The notes: generated from the sequence alone by a model not told the origin. Positions 39,175 to 50,934 are shown, numbered from the stretch's first letter. The stretch: DNA of 64,000 nt from Cupriavidus sp. UYMMa02A (GCA_001725945.1 LRMT01000277.1:1-64000), one strand, 5' to 3'. A program made the numbers and translations.

Positions 39175-39828
39175 TCAGAAACGGAACTGCGACGGCTGGG
39201 CCGCGCCCACGAGCGGCTTGACCGCGGTCTCGAACAGGTTCACCACCTGGTATTCGGTTTCGGACAGGCGCGTGACCAGGCGCGCCTCCATCACCGGCAG
39301 CGTGCCGACGAAGGCGGCGATGCGGCCGCCGACCTTGACCTGCGACAGGATCGATTGCGGAATCGCCGGCAGCGAGCCGGAGATGCAAATCACGTCGTAC
39401 GGCGCGGCAGCGGCCCAGCCGTCGGCGCCGTTGCCTTCGGCCACGTCGACATTGGTGACGCCGGCATTGGCCAGGTTCTGGCGGGCCATGGTCACGAGTT
39501 CGGGCACGATATCCACGGTCAGCACATGGCGTGCGCGGTTGGCCAGCAGCGCGGCCATGTAGCCGGAGCCGGCGCCGATTTCGAGCACGTTCTCATGCTT
39601 GCGCACGGCCAGTTCCTGCAGGATGCGGGCTTCCACGCGCGGGGGCAGCATGTTCTGGCCGCCCGGCAGCGGAATCTCCATGTCGACGAAGGCCAGGCCC
39701 TTGTAGGCGGCGGGAACGAATTCCTCGCGCTTGACCACCGCCAGCAGGTCCAGGATTTCCTGGTCCAGCACGTCCCACGGGCGGATTTGCTGTTCGATCA
39801 TGTTGAATCGGGCTTTTTCGAGATCCAT
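39175..39828 (-). CDS. pcm: Protein-L-isoaspartate O-methyltransferase family protein
   Basis: Intact, 217 residues from ATG 39828 (MDLEKARFNMIEQQIRPWDV), chosen for AGGAATGGCAAG before it. The SAM-binding motif is ENVLEIGAGSGYMAALLA, preceded by the substrate loop GGQNMLPPRVEARILQELAV. It has motifs II/III VTNVDVAEGNGADGW and YDVICISGSLPAIP. The substrate loop has M-L-P-P in place of the usual S-Q-P, so this is the Pcm-like branch common in beta-proteobacteria, and repair of isoaspartate is not certain. Confidence 0.88.
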   Translation of the reverse strand: MDLEKARFNMIEQQIRPWDVLDQEILDLLAVVKREEFVPAAYKGLAFVDMEIPLPGGQNMLPPRVEARILQELAVRKHENVLEIGAGSGYMAALLANRARHVLTVDIVPELVTMARQNLANAGVTNVDVAEGNGADGWAAAAPYDVICISGSLPAIPQSILSQVKVGGRIAAFVGTLPVMEARLVTRLSETEYQVVNLFETAVKPLVGAAQPSQFRF

Positions 39829-39946
39829 CTTGCCATTCCTTACCAATGCCAACCGCTATGCGGGTTCTTCCGCCCAGGCCGCGCGGTGCCACGGCCGGAC
39901 AGTCTTGTCAAACCCAGTATTTTAACCCTCCGGTGCGTCGTCCGGC

Positions 39947-42900
39947 TCATTCCGCGCTGCGCTGTTGTGCGACGGCTGTCGGGCCGCCTTCCGCGGGCGA
40001 ACTGGCTGGCGCCGCGGCCTTGTCCTGCCAGCGGCGCCGCAGCCACACGGCAAAATCATCAAGGTACGTATAAATCACCGGAACCACCACGAGTGTCAGT
40101 ATTGACGAAGTGATGATGCCGCCGATCACGGTCTGCCCCATCGGCGCGCGCTGCTCGGCGCCTTCGCCAAGGCTGAAGGCCAGCGGCACCATGCCGAAGA
40201 TCATCGCCAGCGTGGTCATCAGGATCGGGCGCAGCCGCACGCGCGCGGCTTCGATCAGTGCCGCTTCGCGCGAGAGCGGCGCCCGGCCGTCGGCGCCGTC
40301 CACATGCCCGCGCCGCGCCTGATTGGCAAAGTCCACCAGCAGGATCGCGTTCTTGGTCACCAGCCCCATCAGCATGATGAAGCCGATGATCGAGAACATA
40401 TTGAGCGTGGAGCGGAACAGCAGCAGCGCCGCGAACACGCCGATCAGCGTGAGCGGCAGCGAGGTCATGATCGCGATCGGCTGGAAGAAGCTCGCGAACT
40501 GCGAGGCCAGGATCATGTAGATGAAGACCACGGCCAGCGCGAGCGCCGACACCGCATAACCGAACGACTCGTTCATCGACTTGGTCGAGCCGCCGAAGCG
40601 GTACTTGTAGCCGGCGGGCCATGTCATGCCGTCCAGCGCGGCCTTCACGTCGCGCGCGACTTCGCCGGCGGAGCGCCCGGCGGTGTTGGCGGTCAGCTCG
40701 ACCTCGCGGTTCAGGTCGCGGCGGCTGATCTGGTTGCGCCCGTGGTGGGCACCAGGTCGGCCACCTGCCGCAGCGGCACCATCTTCGGCGTGCCGTCCGC
40801 GTTGGTCTGGCTGCTGGCGATCATCAGTGCATTGAGGTCGGCCAGCCCGGTGCGCGCATCGCGCGGCAGCCGCACGCGCACGTCATAGTTCTGGTCGTCC
40901 GGCGCGCGCCAGGAGCTGATGGCGTCGCCCGCGAGCAGCGGCCGCAGCGCATTGCCGATCTGCGCGACGCCGACCCCGAGGTCAGAAGCGAGCTGGCGCC
41001 GGATGCGCACCTCGATGGTGGGCCGGTCGTCCTTCATGCTCGAGTCCAAGTCCGTCAGGCCGCGAATGGCCAGCATGCGGCGGCTTGCCTCCTGCGACAG
41101 CCGCCGCAGCTCGTCGAGGTCATCGCCCTGGATCGAAACCTGGACCGCCTTCTGGCCGCCGGCGCCATCGGGCATGCCGACCATGGTCAGCGTGATACCG
41201 GCAATGCCGCCCAGGCGTTCACGGATCTTCGGGTTCAGCTGCACGGTGGACAGCTTGCGTGCGCGGCGATCGACCAGGCGCACGGATACCAGCGCATTGT
41301 TGCGGCCGGACGTATTGCCCGCATTGATCGTGGCATAGGTATAGGCGACTTCGGGGAAGGTCTTGAGCGCAGCCTCTACCTGCCGCACCTTGGCCTCGGT
41401 GACTTCCATCGCGGTGCCGACCGGCGTGGTGAAGCCGACCTGCGTTTCGCCGAGATCGGCCGCGGGCACGAACTCCGTGCCGATCAGCGGCACCAGTGCG
41501 AAGCTGCCGAAGAACGTGACGATCGCGATCAGCGTGGTGGCCAGCCGGTGCTTGAGTGCCCAGCCGAGCATGGCGGCGTAGCCATGGCCCAATGCGTCCA
41601 TGCGAGCCGAGAACCAGTCGAGCAGGCGCCCCACCGTGCGGCCGTACCAGCTTGTCTTGTTGCCGGTGCCGTGCAGGTCCGGGTCGTGCCAGACTGACGA
41701 CAGCATCGGGTCGAGCGTGAACGACACAAACATCGAGATCAGCACCGCAGCAACCACGGTGACGCCGAACTGGTGGAAGAAGCGCCCGATGATGCCGCCC
41801 ATGAAACCCACCGGCAGGAACACCGCGACGATCGAGAACGTGGTGGCCAGCACCGCGAGCCCGATCTCGGCAGTGCCGTCGAGCGCCGACGTACGGTGGT
41901 CCTTGCCCATCAGGTTGTGGCGCACGATGTTTCGCGCACCACGATGGCATCGTCGATCAGCAGGCCCACGCACAGTGACAGCGCCATCAGCGTGATCACG
42001 TTGAGCGTGAAGCCGCACAGGTACATCACGCCGAAGGTGCCGATCAGCGCGATCGGCAGCGTCAGGCCGGTGATGACCGTGCTGCGCCAGGACCCCAGGA
42101 ACAGGAAGACGATTGCCACCGTCAGCAGCGCGCCTTCCAGCAGCGTGGAGCGCACCTCCTTCACGCTGCTGCGGATGCCGCGTGCGGTGTCGTTGACCAC
42201 GGTGAGCTGCACGCCGGCGGGCACGAGTTTGCGCACTTCCTCGGCCATGCGCACCAGTCCATCGACGGTATCGACGGTGTTCTGGCCCTGTGCCTTGACC
42301 ACCGAGAGGAAGAGGGCGCGCTTGCCATCCAGGAGCGCCAGGCTTTCCTGCTCTTCCTGGCCGTCGCGCACATCCGCGATCTCGCCCAGCGTCACAGGCT
42401 GGCCTGCGCGCCGCGCGACGATGATGTGGCGGAACGCATCGGGCGTCGGCACGCGGCCCTTGATCTGCACGACGGTCTCCGTGGAGGACGAGCGCAGTTC
42501 GCCGGCTGGCAGTTCCTGGTTCTCGCTGCGGATCGCGTTCATCACCTGGTCGACGCCAATGCCGAGCGCTTCGAGCTGTGCCGGGCGGATGCGGATCTCC
42601 ACCTCGCGCTTGGTCCCGCCCACGATGTTGATGGCGCCTACACCGCGCACGGTTTCCAGCCGCTTGCGCACGATCTGGTCCGCAATCGTGGTCAGCTCGC
42701 GCTGGCTGCGCTGCGCGCCCGGCGCGTTGGAGACGGACAGGTAGAAGATCGGCGCGTCGGTGGGGTCGTAGCGCAGCACGCGCGGCTCTTTGACTTCGTC
42801 GCGCAATTGCGGGCGGATCAGCGCCAGCTTGTCGCGCACATCCTGCGCCGCCTGGCCCACGTCGACGCTGAGGTCGAACTTGACGACGACGACCGAGGTG

Positions 42901-43159
42901 CCCTGGTACGAGTGCGAAAAGATCTCGTCAATGCCGGAGATCGTATTGACGATCTCCTCGACCTTGCGCGTGACGTCGGACTCGACCGACTCGGGCGCGG
43001 CGCCGGGTATTCCGTCTGCACCACCACCACCGGGAAGGTGATGTCGGGGAACTGGTCGACCGGCAGGCGCTGGTAGGAGAACAGGCCCACGACGATGAAG
43101 GCCATCATCATCATGGTGGCCAGCACCGGGTTCTGGATGGACAGGCGGGTGAACCACAT
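39947..43159 (-). CDS. RND (HAE1) efflux pump inner-membrane transporter (three frameshifts)
   Basis: About 1071 residues from ATG 43159 ([20 protein letters not shown]). Typical AcrB/MexF-class features are [40 protein letters not shown], the proton-relay helix region [34 protein letters not shown], and in the second half [15 protein letters not shown] and [16 protein letters not shown]. Frame breaks are near 43006 (CCCGG, one G short), 41932 (GAAAC, one A short) and 40738; three single losses leave the span a multiple of three. It exports drugs or solvents by proton antiport with the adaptor upstream and TolC. Confidence 0.93.
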
Positions 43160-43171
43160 GGCGCGGCGTCC

Positions 43172-44282
43172 TCAGGCTTTCACGCGGCGCACCTGGCTGC
43201 CGCTGCGCAGCGTGCCGAGGTTGTTGCGCACGATCTCGGTGCCGGCCGTCAGGCCCGAGGTGATCTCGATCATGCCGCTGCCTTCGTCGCGCACGCCAGT
43301 CTGCACGGCGCGTTCGGCTAGCATGCCGTTCTCGACGACATAGACAAAGGCGCGATCGCCATCGCCGCGCACGGCCGAGGCCGGCACCGACACCACGCCG
43401 CTGCGCTGGCCAAGCACCAGCGCGCCGCGCGCGAACATGCCGGCGCGCAGCTTGCCGTCGCCATTCTGCACGCGCACATAGACCATGATGCTGCGCGTGC
43501 CCTGGCTCACGGCCGGGTTGATGCGCACGAGCGTGCCGGCAAACTGGCCGGCGCCTTCGACATCAAGCTGCACCGCCTGGCCCACCGAGCGCGCGCACGT
43601 CGGCCATCGGCACGGGGGCTTCCAGTTCCAGCACGCGCAGGTCCACCACATCGATCAGGCGCGTGTCGGGCGATACCTTTTCTCCGGGCTGGACGGTGCG
43701 CGCCGCGACCATGCCGTCGAGCGGGGCCTTGACCACGGTGTCGTTCAGCGCCTTCTGCGCGACGGCCAGGCCACCCTGCGCCGCGTCCAGGTTGGCGCGT
43801 GCCACGTCCAGGTTGGACTGGTAGTTATCGAACGCGGTCTTCGAGATAAAACCCTTGCCGACCAGTTCGCGGTTGCGCTCCCAGGTCTGGTGCGAATTCT
43901 CGTACTGCCCGCGCGCCGCGAGCATCTGGCCGCGGGCCTGCGCGACTTTGGCGTCGTATTCGGTCGGATCGATGCGCACGATCACCTGGCCGGCTCGGAC
44001 GGCCTCGCCTTCGCGCACGAGCACTTGCTGCACTTCTCCCGAGACCTTGGCCTTGACCGAGGCCTGGTTTAGCGCGCGCAGGCTGCCCGACAGCGGCAGC
44101 GCGACCTGCAGGTCGCGCGTGCCCGCCTGCACGAGGTCGGATTGCAGGAACTCCACCACAGAGGGTATCGCGGCTTGCGTCGTCGCCTGACGTGCGCTGC
44201 CGGCCTTGCGCACCGCGGCGGTGGCGCTGAGCACGGCGATCGCGCCCACCACGGCGATGATGATCTTCTTGTTTCGCTTCAT
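43172..44282 (-). CDS. RND efflux periplasmic adaptor (membrane-fusion protein) (frameshift)
   Basis: About 370 residues from ATG 44282, overlapping the TetR stop (ATGA). The N-terminal anchor is KKIIIAVVGAIAVLSATAAV. The lipoyl half-motifs VSGEVQQVLVREGEAVRAGQ and APLDGMVAARTVQPGEKVSP surround an alpha-hairpin (about residues 105-165). The beta-barrel and proximal domain follow (RINPAVSQGTRSIMVYVRVQ, GVVSVPASAVRGDGDRAFVY). A frame break near 43590 needs two added bases or one removed. It bridges the RND transporter and TolC in the periplasm. It lies 12 bases before the pump gene. Confidence 0.92.
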
Positions 44283-45111
44283 GTCTGGCCTTGTCGTGCG
44301 GTGGCGCCGGGCGCAACCGTGTCCGGTTCATCGGCGCGCTGCGCCAGTCGGCCGGCTTCCTGCCGTGCCTGCATTTCGTCGCGGATCTTTTCCCAGACGT
44401 ACGGTCCGGACTTCGGCGGCAGCGGCCGGTCGCGTGCCTCGCCGGTCGTCAGGCCGAACAGCAGCATCTCGAGCAGGTTGTCGATGTAGGCGTCCGGATC
44501 GATCTCCTTGTGCGCATACGGGCCGAACGCGCGCTGCCACAACATCAGGAACACCAATGGCGCGCAGACGAGTGTGGTAGCCGGGTTAGGCGGCAGCGCG
44601 CGGAACTCGCCGCGCTCGACGCCGCGCGCCAGGACGCGCGCGAACAGCTCGTCGCCGGGCATCATGACTTCTTCCTGGTAGAAGCGGGCGATGTCGGGGA
44701 AGTTGCTGGACTCCGCCATGATCAGCTTGGTCAGCCCAGACACTGGCGTGGCGCCGATCAACCCCCACCAGCCGCGCAGCAGCTCGCGCAGAAGCTCCGG
44801 CGTCGAGCCTTCGAACCGGTCGACGAGGTCCGTGCCCCGGGCCAGCGCAGGCACCAGGTTTTCGCGCACTACGGTCTTGAACAGCTCTTCCTTGTTGGCG
44901 AAGTAGAGGTACACCGTGCCCTTGGAGACCCCGGCCGCCGCGGCCACGTCCTCGAGGCGCGTGCGGCATAGCCGCGTTCCACGAACAAGCCGAGCGCGGC
45001 GGCGACCAGTTCCTGCGGGCGGGCCGCCTTGCGCCGGCTCCAGCGCGGGGTTTCGGCGTCTTTGCGAACAGCGGAGCGGTCGGTCACAGTGGTCTTGCCG
45101 GGATGTGCCAT
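44279..45111 (-). CDS. TetR-family regulator of the RND operon (one frameshift)
   Basis: About 277 residues from ATG 45111 (MAHPGKTTVTDRSAVRKDAE). The helix-turn-helix spans the frame break near 44968: ELVAAALGLFVERGYAA, then TRLEDVAAAAGVSKGTVYLY. The effector domain follows (ELLRELLRGWWGLIGATPVS, AESSNFPDIARFYQEEVMMP), closest to the TetR C-terminal group found with RND pumps. A proline-rich tail of about 50 residues ends the protein. It is the first gene of tetR/adaptor/pump and overlaps the adaptor start by four bases. It probably represses its own operon through the site at 45141-45164. Confidence 0.9.
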
Positions 45112-45140
45112 GGGTGACGAGCAGCGGGGCGAAAATATTA

Positions 45141-45164
45141 GTTAATAACTTGTCGGTCAGTAAT
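45141..45164. promoter_or_regulatory. Putative TetR operator
   Basis: AGTTA-A-TAACT at 45141-45151 is a perfect odd-centred palindrome, followed by TTGTCGGTCAGTAA. It lies 30 bases before the tetR ATG in an otherwise GC-rich gap and is the likely autoregulatory site. Confidence 0.35.
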
Positions 45165-45348
45165 GTAGGGCGGGCAAGTTGCATGGTCAACTCGGGTTCG
45201 CCCTGCGGCGCCGATACAACATGTGATGAGGGGTGCGCCTGGCCGAAGGCCGCCGGGCGCATCAGCGCAGGGCGAGGGCCGTATTGGGGCACAATGTCGC
45301 CTTTGTCTGCCCCTCCCCGCGGGGGGCGCAGTCCGCTGAACCATCGCC

Positions 45349-45636
45349 ATGAGTTGCCAGTCTCACATTGCTTGCCGCGAAGGCTGCGGCGCCTGCTGCA
45401 TTGCGCCGTCGATCGCATCGCCGCTGCCGGGTATGCCTGCGGGCAAGCCGGCCGGAGTGCGCTGTGCGCAACTGCTGGCGGATGCAAGGTGTGCGGTATT
45501 CGGCCGTCCCGAGCGGCCGGCCTTCTGCGGCGGCCTGCAACCATCGGCCGAAATGTGCGGCGACTCGCGCGAATCCGCGCTGCGCTGGCTCACGCGGCTC
45601 GAGGTCCTGACCACGCCTGGCGGACCGGCCGTGTAA
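45349..45636 (+). CDS. YkgJ-family cysteine cluster protein
   Basis: Intact, 95 residues from ATG 45349. The Cys cluster [20 protein letters not shown] is the family signature, with further Cys in [16 protein letters not shown] and [15 protein letters not shown]. These are predicted zinc or iron-sulfur binding proteins of unknown role. It is monocistronic or leads the DUF1439 and uppP genes, 43 bases before the former. It is divergent from tetR. Confidence 0.9.
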   Translation: MSCQSHIACREGCGACCIAPSIASPLPGMPAGKPAGVRCAQLLADARCAVFGRPERPAFCGGLQPSAEMCGDSRESALRWLTRLEVLTTPGGPAV

Positions 45637-45679
45637 GGGCCGCGAGCGGCGCCGCGCAAACCATTCCATCGGAGGCAAT

Positions 45680-46240
45680 ATGATCGGGATTTCCCGGCGG
45701 CGCTGGACAGGCGCCATCGTCGCTGTCGTGCTGGCCGTATGGCTCGGTGCCTGCGGTTACATCGGCAATGAATACACCTTCTCGCAGAGTCAGCTGCAAT
45801 CGGCGCTCGATCGCAAGTTTCCGTTCAGCAAGCGCTATCTGGAACTGTTCGATATCCAACTCGCCAACCCGCGCCTGACGTTCGATCCGGCCCGCAACCG
45901 CGTCAACCTGCAGTTCGATGCCACGGTGGACAACAAGCTGTTCTTCCGGCAGGCCATGACGGGCCGCTTCGCGCTCGACAGCGGCCTGCGCTATGACGCA
46001 CCGAGCCATTCGGTGGTGCTGCAGGATCCGCAAGTGCAGCAGTTCGACGTCCAGGGCATGCCCGGCCAGTATTCACGGCAGATCAACGCACTGGGCGGCA
46101 TTCTCGCCGAGCAGCTGCTGCAGGGCTACGCGCTCTACACCTTCAAGCCGGACCAGTTACGCATTGCAGGAACAGATGTCGAGCCCGGTACAATCACGGT
46201 CTTGTCCGACGGCATCAACGTCAAGATCAACCGCCCCTGA
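45680..46240 (+). CDS. DUF1439-family lipoprotein
   Basis: Intact, 186 residues from ATG 45680, which follows GGAGGCAAT. The N-terminus [20 protein letters not shown] is a lipoprotein signal (LGAC, Cys at about residue 25). The mature part ([50 protein letters not shown]) is typical of DUF1439 (YceB-like), a tubular lipid-binding-protein-like fold. The cell role is unknown, probably envelope lipid handling. It sits 62 bases before uppP. Confidence 0.9.
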   Translation: MIGISRRRWTGAIVAVVLAVWLGACGYIGNEYTFSQSQLQSALDRKFPFSKRYLELFDIQLANPRLTFDPARNRVNLQFDATVDNKLFFRQAMTGRFALDSGLRYDAPSHSVVLQDPQVQQFDVQGMPGQYSRQINALGGILAEQLLQGYALYTFKPDQLRIAGTDVEPGTITVLSDGINVKINRP

Positions 46241-46302
46241 GCCATCAAGCAGACCTCGCCCGGTGTTTATCGGGCCTGCCCCGCCAAAACAATCACAACC
46301 GC

Positions 46303-47184
46303 ATGGACATCGCACTTGCCCTGAAAGCCGTGATCCTCGGCATCGTCGAAGGACTGACCGAGTTTCTCCCCATCTCGAGCACCGGCCACCTGATCCTGGC
46401 CGGCCAGTTGCTCGACTTCAACGACGAAAAGGGCAAGATCTTCGAGATCGTGATCCAGTTCGGCGCCATCCTTGCGGTCTGCTGGGAGTTCCGCCGGCGC
46501 ATCGCGAGCGTGGTGAGCGGGCTGGCCACCGACCCGAAGGCGCAGCGCTTTGCCATCAACGTCATCGTGGCGACGGTGCCGGCCATTGTGCTGGCGCTGG
46601 TGTTCGGCAAATGGATCAAGGCCCATCTGTTCAACCCGGTCACGGTGGCGCTGGCGTTCATCATCGGCGGCGTGGTGATCCTGCTGGCCGAATGGCGTGA
46701 GACGCGCCGCGGCCTGGTGTCCAATCCGCGCGGCAACGCTCTGCTGCAGGCCGCCAAAGCCGGTGCGCCGCGCATCGAATCGGTCGACGACCTGAACTGG
46801 CGCGATGCGTTGAAGGTCGGTCTCGCGCAGTGCTTCGCGCTGGTGCCGGGCACGTCGCGCTCAGGCGCGACCATTATCGGCGGCATGCTGTTCGGCCTGT
46901 CGCGCCAGGTGGCGACCGAGTTTTCGTTCTTCCTCGCCATCCCGGTGATCTTTGGCGCGACGGTGTACGAGCTCTACAAGGCGCGGTCGCTGCTGTCCGC
47001 GGACGACCTCGGCATCTTCGCCATCGGCTTCGTCTTCGCCTTCCTCTCGGCCTTTCTCTGCGTGCGCTGGCTGCTGCGCTTTGTCGCTACGCATGACTTC
47101 AAGCCGTTCGCCTGGTACCGGATTGCATTCGGCATCATCGTGCTGGCTACGGCGTACTCCGGCCTGGTGTCCTGGCACGCCTGA
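46303..47184 (+). CDS. uppP: Undecaprenyl-diphosphatase UppP
   Basis: Intact, 293 residues. An inner-membrane enzyme that recycles undecaprenyl pyrophosphate to the monophosphate for peptidoglycan and LPS synthesis, also giving bacitracin resistance. The BacA motifs are [18 protein letters not shown] (catalytic Glu and His) and [19 protein letters not shown] (PGxSRSG with catalytic Arg). About eight membrane helices are predicted, with a cytoplasmic loop near residue 145-165. It ends 20 bases before a strong bidirectional terminator. Confidence 0.97.
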   Translation: MDIALALKAVILGIVEGLTEFLPISSTGHLILAGQLLDFNDEKGKIFEIVIQFGAILAVCWEFRRRIASVVSGLATDPKAQRFAINVIVATVPAIVLALVFGKWIKAHLFNPVTVALAFIIGGVVILLAEWRETRRGLVSNPRGNALLQAAKAGAPRIESVDDLNWRDALKVGLAQCFALVPGTSRSGATIIGGMLFGLSRQVATEFSFFLAIPVIFGATVYELYKARSLLSADDLGIFAIGFVFAFLSAFLCVRWLLRFVATHDFKPFAWYRIAFGIIVLATAYSGLVSWHA

Positions 47185-47203
47185 TCGGGCAGGCCTGGAA
47201 AGC

Positions 47204-47237
47204 AAAAAGGCGTGGCCACTATGTGCCACGCCTTTTT
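47204..47237. terminator. Bidirectional rho-independent terminator (uppP / trmB)
   Basis: AAAAAGGCGTGGC (47204-47216) pairs perfectly with GCCACGCCTTTTT (47225-47237) around an eight-base loop, so each strand reads a GC stem followed by five T. It lies between converging uppP and trmB. Confidence 0.92.
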
Positions 47238-47257
47238 GTTTGTGCGTCGTTTGCCGA

Positions 47258-48040
47258 TCAGCCGCGCTTGCGGAACACGACATCCCAGACGCCATGCCCC
47301 AGCCGCACGCCGCGCCGCTCGAACTTGGTGATGGGCCGGTATTCCGGCCGCTCGGAGAAGCCGTCAGCCGCTGAGGACGTGTTCTCCAGCGCGGGCTCAC
47401 CCGACAGCACCTCGACCATCTGGTGCGCATACTCTTCCCAGTCCGTGGCGCAGTGAATGTATCCGCCCGGCTTCAGGCGCGTGGCCAGCAGCTTGACCAG
47501 CGGCGGCTGCACCAGCCGGCGCTTGTTGTGGCGCTTCTTGTGCCATGGGTCGGGGAAGTAGATATGCACCCCGTCCAGGCAGTCCTCGGTGAGCATGTGC
47601 GCGATGACTTCCACGGCATCGTGCTGGACGATGCGGATATTGTCGATGCCGCGCTCGCCAGCGAGCTTGAGCAGCGCACCGACACCGGGCTCGTGCACCT
47701 CGCAGCCCAGGAAGTTGTCCTGCGGACGCAACTGCGCGATATGTGCCGTGGTTTCGCCCATGCCGAAGCCGATTTCCAGGATGGCAGGGGCCTTCCGGCC
47801 GAACGCGGCTTCCCAGTCCAGCGGCTGGGGCGCATAGGGCACCAGCAGCCGCGGTCCGACTTCGTCGATGGCGCGCTGTTGGCCGGTGGAGGTGCGGCCG
47901 GCGCGTCGGACGAAGGAACGGATGCGGCGGGGGTGGGCTACGCCTTCGAGGTCGGGAGAGGACGGCGCGTCAGCGCTTTGCAGGCGCGGAACGCCGTCTT
48001 CTGAAATCGGTTCGGTACTGATGGGGTCTTTGGGAAGCAT
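47258..48040 (-). CDS. trmB: tRNA (guanine-N7-)-methyltransferase TrmB
   Basis: Intact, 260 residues from ATG 48040. SAM site [19 protein letters not shown], acidic [15 protein letters not shown], and the tRNA-binding signature [19 protein letters not shown], then [18 protein letters not shown]. It methylates G46 of tRNA in the cytoplasm. The N-terminal 45 residues are a charged extension seen in beta-proteobacterial members. It is followed by the uppP/trmB terminator. Confidence 0.97.
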   Translation of the reverse strand: MLPKDPISTEPISEDGVPRLQSADAPSSPDLEGVAHPRRIRSFVRRAGRTSTGQQRAIDEVGPRLLVPYAPQPLDWEAAFGRKAPAILEIGFGMGETTAHIAQLRPQDNFLGCEVHEPGVGALLKLAGERGIDNIRIVQHDAVEVIAHMLTEDCLDGVHIYFPDPWHKKRHNKRRLVQPPLVKLLATRLKPGGYIHCATDWEEYAHQMVEVLSGEPALENTSSAADGFSERPEYRPITKFERRGVRLGHGVWDVVFRKRG

Positions 48041-48120
48041 GACAACAAGAAGGCCGCCGAGCGGGTCGCCGCGGCCGGTGCTCCGGTGTGGAAGCGGGAT
48101 TCTACCTGATGGGCGGCTGC

Positions 48121-49472
48121 CTACTGGTGGGCTGCGCCGTGCGAGGCTGTCACGGCGGCCTTCCTCTTATCGATGAAAGCGATGAAGGTGGCAATGCTTA
48201 CCGCGTAAAAGGGGAAGACTTCCCACCAAAGGAATACCACGTCGGTCAGGCTAGCACGAAAACGCCGGCACACAAGCAGGCACCCATGCAGCCGCGGCGC
48301 GGACTTCCTTGTCGCGATGCCTTAGATCGCGGGCGAAATAGTAGGCGGGCACCAAGTACAGGGCCAGCAGGGCGGCAATGCCAAGCAAGCCGAGTCTGGC
48401 AGCATTGAACAGGAACTCGTTGTGCGAGTGGGCGAATTCGGCTGCCGCTGGAGTAATGACACCCCGATTCTTCAGATCCGCCAGTGCTTCTCGATATCCT
48501 TCACGCCGACGCCGAAAATCGGATGCTCGCGGAAGATCACGACGGAACCTTGCCACAGCTGGAAGCGGAAGCCGATCGAGGTATCGGCATTGGTTCCGCT
48601 CATATATTGCTGGATATCGGTGCGTGCCACGTCAATTCGTTCCTTGACCAGCGTCGCCTGGCTCATTGCGCCGATGAGCGCAAGCGCTATCAGAACCGCA
48701 ATCGCCAGCCGGCGACCCTTCGCAAGAATACCGCTGGAGAACAGGGCAATTCCGCAAAACACCGGTATGGTTATCCATGCACCGCGCGATTGGGACAGGT
48801 AGCTGCCATACAGAATAGCAACCGCCGCCAGGTCCTTAGCACGATTTGAATCGTGCGATGCCTTGAATTCCAGGCGAGCGAGAGCATGCCGTATGTTCCC
48901 ATCAGCAACGCCATTTCAATGAAGATGGTGATGGGAATGAAATCTGTGACGTATCTCAACTCACCACCGTGGGAGAGCTGTTGGATTTTAACGGCAGACA
49001 GAATTGCGCCAGCTATAAATGCCCACTGTACGTGCCGCAGGTACCGGATTGGAATGATGGAAATAGACCAAAACACCAAGGCAAAAAGAGCGAGTCGGGA
49101 TGGCGCATCAAGACTCCGGCTCGAGAATTGCAGCCTCGATATCTCGTTCGCCAATACGGCAACCATTGGAGCGGCCATTGCCAGTGCAAGGGGCCAGTAA
49201 CGCCTGATTTGACCAAAAAACAGGGCGCGCTGTGATTTCCAGCGATAGATGAGTACCGCCAGGCCCAGCACAATCAGCAGGCCGTACAGCACGCCAGCCG
49301 CACGATCGACGATCAGCGCGAAGACGTAAAAGGCCACAAGAACAAATGCGGCAAGTCGGGCGATGAGGCGGAAGGCTGCGGTGTCCCTATCCATGGCCAC
49401 AAAGCCCGACAATGAAGCCGGTGACGCGAGGCTTTGATCGAGTTGTTGGGGCATTCTCTTCTTGGTCTGCAC
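48121..49472 (-). CDS. O-antigen ligase/polymerase family membrane protein (several frameshifts)
   Basis: About 450 residues from 49472 with some ten hydrophobic helices. The Wzy/WaaL-family signature appears as [18 protein letters not shown] (SRGAW) and the large periplasmic loop with [20 protein letters not shown], then [19 protein letters not shown] (HNExL). Frame breaks lie near 48840, 48480, 48270 and 48200, and the reconstructed C-terminus is [19 protein letters not shown]. It would join O-antigen to lipid A-core or polymerise a glycan in the inner membrane. A family 8 glycosyltransferase lies upstream on the same strand. Confidence 0.82.
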
Positions 49473-49519
49473 TTACTAGTACAAAACGGTAGTTCGCGGG
49501 CGCAGGGCCTACGAGGATT

Positions 49520-50493
49520 TCAATTTTGCATCAACCGCGATTTCAGATAGCGGCAATGCCAGTAGATGCCTTCGGCAATACGGTGTTGTGTGATCAGAAA
49601 CTTGGAGAACAGCTTTAGTTCCCGAGTCGTCCGAGGTGCGTCGAGCGGCGATTCCGCCCAAGGCGAGCGGGACTGAATGTCGGTGAATAACTCGCGAATA
49701 TCATGCAGGCACCAGTTGTGCCACGGTTTTACCGGGCCGGTGAAGTGCATGAAGACATAAGGCTGCGAGACGTTTAGCCTGGTCTCGCCTCGTGTCAGAT
49801 AGTCCACGAGGTGATATCGGAAGTTCCACTTCGGGTCGATGTACCGGACGCGGCCATCAAGTGCGATGTTCAAGGCGTCCTGGTCAGCGAACCGCATATC
49901 CAGCGTGGTGAGCGATTCCAGGGCGGCCTGCTGGATGTTGGCGGCAACCCAGTTCCGGACATCGATATACATGCGCCGGCATTGAAATAGTGGCCATGCC
50001 TCAATCCAAGTGCCGGAATCTGCGTCTTGACGGTGGTGTCCATCTCATCGGCGACCGCTGCCGCAATGTTGTCGCCCAGATCGATGGCAAGTAGTTCGGA
50101 CAAATCGCCGAAGCACAGCAAATCGGCATCCAGGTACAACACCCTGTCTGTTACGCCGCTCAGTCTGGACGGGATCAGCAGGCGGATGAAGGTCCCGAGC
50201 GAATGCTTGCTAAAGCACGGGAACTGGCGGAAATCGTCAAGCGTGGCGGTATCGAGCAGGTGGAGTCTTACGGTGACGCCTAGCTCCTTCTCGAGCTTCG
50301 CCAGTTTATCCCGGTTGTCGTTTGTGATGGAGAAGGCGAAAACATGGAAAATGAAGTCCTGTCCCCGGTTGTTCTCCACGACGGACGTAATGGTCACACC
50401 CATGCCGCGATAGTAGCCAGCGTCGACACCAAAGGCGACATGAACCGGTTCTTTACCGGAGCGGGCGGATACATCTCGCAATTCAGATGGCAC
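49520..50493 (-). CDS. Glycosyltransferase family 8 protein (one frameshift)
   Basis: About 324 residues from 50493. GT8 features are EPVHVAFGVDAGYYRGMGVT, ENNRGQDFIFHVFAFS, the metal-binding DxD in DRVLYLDADLLCFGDLSEL, HYFNAGVMYIDVRNW (across a frame break near 49975), DQDALNIALDGRV and YVFMHFTGPVKPWHNW (second metal His and UDP-sugar site). This is the pattern of LPS core galactosyl/glucosyltransferases (RfaI/RfaJ-like), a retaining enzyme at the cytoplasmic membrane face. It pairs with the O-antigen ligase gene 47 bases downstream. Confidence 0.9.
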
Positions 50494-50678
50494 TTGTCAT
50501 CCTCGTAATGGGGCGAACCGAGTGAGGCAGGGATAACTCCGGCAGGAAGCCAGAGTGCAAATGCGGATAACGACACAACCGTGACGGAGGTTGTCGTATC
50601 GCAGGACAGCAAGTGTCTCTTTTGCCTGCTACCGATTGGCCTGCCAGGAACCCCGTTTGCACACCATGGGCTCGGCAG

Positions 50679-50753
50679 TGGAGCGGGCGATGGGAATCGA
50701 ACCCACGTCTTTAGCTTGGGAAGCTAAGGTAATAGCCATTATACGACGCCCGC
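50679..50753 (-). tRNA. tRNA-Gly (anticodon CCC)
   Basis: A full cloverleaf reads leftward from 50753. The acceptor GCGGGCG pairs with CGCCCGC, the anticodon stem TTAGC/GCTAA encloses TTCCCAA (anticodon CCC), and the T-arm GTGGG-TTCGATT-CCCAT is standard. The discriminator is T and CCA is encoded (50679-50681). Confidence 0.95.
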
Positions 50754-50934
50754 TTTGGCTAACTGGGGCCGGATTCTAGCATGAATTGCCGCGACTCCGC
50801 CCCCAACCCCGCCTCAACCCTGCCGCGATGTCGGAAGCATGTCGCACACCGTTGCCTGGAGTCGCGGGTGCGCCGTATGCTTGCTTGCGCGCCCGCTGTC
50901 GCCCTCCAGCACCTCAAGAACAATAGGACCCACC

